Below the pieces are notes generated by a model that saw only the letters and a list, made by a program, of their open reading frames with translations, searched no databases and was not told the DNA's origin. The position numbers were made by a program, and so were the translations under genes. Of a stretch of 8,909 bases of DNA, positions 7,164-8,909 are shown piece by piece. How positions within the stretch are numbered: the first letter of the stretch is position 1; every line of letters begins with the position of its first letter. Source of the stretch: an uncultured Nocardiopsis sp. (lineage in GTDB: Bacteria; Actinomycetota; Actinomycetes; Streptosporangiales; Streptosporangiaceae); NCBI GenBank assembly GCA_937957845.1, contig CALGOD010000971.1, positions 1-8,909 on the forward strand, given 5' to 3'.

Positions 7164-7898
7164 ATGGACGAGTTGCGAGGAGATCGGGCCACATGGCGTT
7201 TCGACGGCGAGACCGTGGTGATCAGGTACCACACCGGGTTGTTCAAGGATCCGATGCTGCAGGAACTGGGTCGGTGTGAGGTCCCCGTCGCCGCGATCTC
7301 CTCGGTCGACTTCGACTTGTTCGACGGTAAGCGAAAGCGGTGGGCACTACAGCTGCGTATGCGGGAGCGCACCGATCCCTATGCCGCGGTGGGCGCGATG
7401 TTGACGGAGAAGGCACAGCCCTTTCGGTTGGTCGGTTCGGCGAGCACGGAACTGGTCGCCGAGTACCTGGCCGACCAGATCCGCTTCGCCGCGAGCCAGG
7501 CCGCCGAGTCGGGCGGCGCCCCGCCGAACCTGGCGACGCGCCTCGCGCCGCCGCTTCCCTTCCACATCCAGACGGCGGAGGGCACGGCCACCTTCGACGG
7601 CGCCTCCGTACGGATGGTCTGGGTCGGCTCCGCCGCGACGTCACAGAAGAAGAAGGCACACCGCCGTGAGATCGCCCTGGCCGACATCACCGGTGCGGAA
7701 TGGGCGCCCTCGAACGGCTGGAACTACGGCCATCTGCGCGTCACCACCACTGAGGACGTCCAGACCCCGGTCACCAAGCCCAAACACGATCTCTCCTGTC
7801 TGCTCAGCAACGAGGGACGAGAGGACGCCCTGACCCTGATGATGGCGGCCACCATCATGGCCCACGTGTGGACGGGCAAGAAGCCGGAACTCGAATGA
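7164..7898 (+). CDS. Tandem DUF4429 domain-containing protein
   Basis: A soluble 244-residue protein of unknown function from a family widespread in actinomycetes. The N-terminal half (about 5-110) begins ATWRFDGETVVIRY, includes PVAAISSVDF and FDGKRKRWALQLRMRERTDP, and ends with VAEYLADQIRF. The second half (about 128-235) begins again with GTATFDGASVRMVW and ends in a helix with TLMMAATIMAHVW. This repeat of an ATxxFDG start followed by a beta-rich fold is the DUF4429 layout. It has no signal peptide, membrane segment or catalytic motif. ATG 7164 is the natural start, given the family N-terminus and the -10 box immediately before it. Many bacterial PH-like folds look similar, so a scaffolding or binding role is possible, but none is established. 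It is probably not part of the biosynthetic cluster. A stem-loop 86 bases downstream may end its transcript. Confidence 0.88.
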   Translation: MDELRGDRATWRFDGETVVIRYHTGLFKDPMLQELGRCEVPVAAISSVDFDLFDGKRKRWALQLRMRERTDPYAAVGAMLTEKAQPFRLVGSASTELVAEYLADQIRFAASQAAESGGAPPNLATRLAPPLPFHIQTAEGTATFDGASVRMVWVGSAATSQKKKAHRREIALADITGAEWAPSNGWNYGHLRVTTTEDVQTPVTKPKHDLSCLLSNEGREDALTLMMAATIMAHVWTGKKPELE

Positions 7899-7958
7899 TC
7901 CGGTCCGGCGCGACGGACGACTTCGACGGCCCGTTCTCTCCCACGGAAGGCGTCGGCG

Positions 7959-8316
7959 TCACGTCGTGCCCGGACCGATGTCCCCACCGCCCGGAGCGGT
8001 GGCCGGGTGTGCCTCCCAAAGGAGCGGAGCGAGGGCGGTGCGGCGGACCCCGCCACCACCCTTGGCCGACTCGGTCGTGTCGAGTTCGACCATGTCCGGG
8101 CCGTGGCAGCGCGGCGCACCGGTGAAGCGCGGCACGACCCGACCCATCGTCACGGCGGTGCCCTCGCTCACCGGGTTCAGCGCGAACCGCCGGCCGCGCT
8201 CGACGGAACGGACGAGGAGAGCAGCGCCGAGCCCGCCATTTCTCGATGTGTGAGGTCTCCGGCTCGAGCACGTGGTCCGCGCGGGTTCTTGATGCATACT
8301 CCTGGCTTTCCATCAT
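7959..8316 (-). pseudogene. Possible frame-broken gene remnant, identity unknown
   Basis: Two minus-strand frames show coding-like third-position G/C bias in succession. One, from ATG 8316, holds RADHVLEPETSHIEKWRA down to about 8235. The second takes over near there and runs to a stop at 7959, with VERGRRFALNPVSEGTAVTMGR and VPRFTGAPRCHGPDMVELD. The RFALNPVSEGTAVTM part faintly recalls SRPBCC/polyketide-cyclase proteins, but I cannot support that family. No clear ribosome site is seen. A frameshifted relic is one reading; chance open frames in GC-rich DNA is the other. Confidence 0.22.
7984..8002. terminator. Stem-loop downstream of the DUF4429 gene
   Basis: CCACCGC (7984-7990) pairs with GCGGTGG (7996-8002) around a five-base CCGGA loop, a perfect seven-pair GC-rich stem without a T-tract. 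It lies 86 bases after the DUF4429 stop and could end that transcript. It also falls inside the possible minus-strand remnant, so it may be coincidental. Confidence 0.35.
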
Positions 8317-8394
8317 CGGCGTCGATAGGGCTTTTCGTCCTTGCCAGGAGATGATCTTTTCCGTGCCGACTCGTTGGGTGCTGTCGGGTCGCCC

Positions 8395-8425
8395 CTGTTC
8401 GAGTCGGAGGCTCCGTTTCGAACAG
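8395..8425. repeat. 31-base imperfect palindrome with TTCGA/TCGAA arms
   Basis: CTGTTCGA (8395-8402) and TCGAACAG (8418-8425) are perfect inverted copies. Inside them CGGAG (8405-8409) and CTCCG (8411-8415) are again inverted around one central G, so only two positions per arm fail to pair perfectly. TCGAAC recurs at about 8444 and TTGAAC at about 8472 just downstream. It could be an operator, a hairpin in an mRNA leader or a terminator. Confidence 0.5.
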
Positions 8426-8639
8426 CCCTATGTGGGGTGTTCGGTCGAACGGAAGTTCCTTTGATTTAAGGTTGAACGATGGAATGATCAGGACGGATGA
8501 GAAACTCCGGGGTAAGGATGATGCCTTCTTTTGGTCGGCTTCCGCCGGAGGAGGTGCTTTCCATTCCAGCCGGGTCCCGGGAGGGTTTTCGGGGTCGGCG
8601 GGTCGTTCTTTCCCCTGAAGCGGGTGCTACGGCGGTCGG

Positions 8640-8659
8640 CGGACTCCGCGCGGAGTCCG
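8640..8659. repeat. Perfect 20-base palindrome
   Basis: CGGACTCCGCGCGGAGTCCG reads the same on both strands with no spacer. It lies in the gene-free right end of the window. A dimeric regulator site or a terminator hairpin are both possible; nothing nearby decides between them. Confidence 0.5.
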
Positions 8660-8702
8660 GTTCGGCGGGGCGGTGACGATGGGCCAGGGGGTGACCAAGG
8701 CG

Positions 8703-8739
8703 AGGGGAAGGGCTCGGCCGTTCCAGTGTCGGTTCCCCT
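8703..8739. repeat. Inverted repeat, 7-base arms
   Basis: AGGGGAA (8703-8709) and TTCCCCT (8733-8739) are inverted copies separated by 23 bases. The arms are short and the loop is long, so function is doubtful. It is listed because it follows the perfect palindrome in the same gene-free stretch. Confidence 0.25.
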
Positions 8740-8909
8740 TGTCGTGGGCCGGAGACCATGGCGGATGCTCATGTTCCCGTGACAGTGGGACTTTCGCCTC
8801 CTCCCGATCTCGCAATGGATCAGAGGAGACGGGTCGGTGACTTCCCAGGAGATGTCCACTCGACCGTCGGGGCTTCCGGGATTCACGTGGCCAGGAACGA
8901 TATCTTCTC

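Larger units (their letters stand above)
8317..8909. other. Lower-GC stretch with no recognisable gene
   Basis: Roughly 600 bases to the window end. GC drops visibly, to roughly 50-55 percent around 8281-8560, against about 70 percent elsewhere, and no frame shows actinomycete-like third-position bias. The best small frame, 8497-8676 plus strand (59 residues), has many A/T third positions and only a weak ribosome site. The stretch holds the palindromes listed separately. It may be a long regulatory region for a gene beyond the right edge, or decayed or foreign DNA. Confidence 0.5.

Noticed and set aside
8384..8432. tRNA-like T-loop (TTCGAGT flanked by partly pairing bases)
   Set aside because: No matching acceptor, D or anticodon arms can be folded around it; the bases are better explained by the nested palindrome at 8395-8425.
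8497..8676. 59-residue plus-strand open frame that could be a small gene or precursor peptide
   Set aside because: About a third of its codons end in A or T, unlike the real genes here; its ribosome site is weak and too close, and no leader or core-peptide pattern is visible.
1..8909. CRISPR arrays, insertion sequences, transposase genes and attachment sites
   Set aside because: No regularly spaced direct repeats, no transposase or integrase motifs and no tRNA-linked repeats were seen.

Overview
The window is GC-rich, around 70 percent by eye, with strong G/C preference at third codon positions, non-ATG start candidates and actinomycete-type enzyme families (activator-dependent glycosyltransferase, DUF4429). 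This points to an actinomycete such as a Streptomyces or Nocardiopsis relative; the genus cannot be settled from the sequence. The left half is the edge of a secondary-metabolite cluster. The right part looks like ordinary or decayed chromosome.

Layout from left to right. (1) Positions 1-838, minus strand: the N-terminal two thirds of an EryCIII/DesVII-like glycosyltransferase, cut by the window start. (2) Positions 839-1077: a divergent promoter region with candidate sigma-70-type promoters for both sides and short palindromes lying on them. (3) Positions 1078-1857, plus: a type II thioesterase whose nucleophile elbow is GHCAG, so cysteine replaces the usual serine. (4) Positions 1871-5677, plus, coupled to the thioesterase: a 1268-residue acyl-AMP ligase - ketoreductase - peptidyl carrier protein with no ketosynthase, condensation or thioesterase domain. 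(5) Positions 5687-5712: a strong stem-loop between convergent genes. (6) Positions 5698-6690, minus: a luciferase-like flavin monooxygenase. (7) Positions 7164-7898, plus: a tandem DUF4429 protein, apparently read from a leaderless mRNA. (8) Positions 7899-8909: about 1 kb without a convincing intact gene, holding a possible frame-broken remnant on the minus strand and several palindromes in a stretch of lower GC.

How the genes may work together (inference): the ligase-ketoreductase-carrier protein adenylates a free carboxylic acid, loads it on its own carrier arm and reduces a keto group there, giving a hydroxyacyl starter or side unit. The thioesterase edits the carrier or releases or transfers the acyl group, and the divergent glycosyltransferase adds a deoxysugar to the final product or to this unit. 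The luciferase-like oxidoreductase could be a tailoring enzyme, or may already be outside the cluster. I do not recognise a characterised pathway with this exact set. The polyketide or peptide assembly line and the sugar genes would lie left of position 1.
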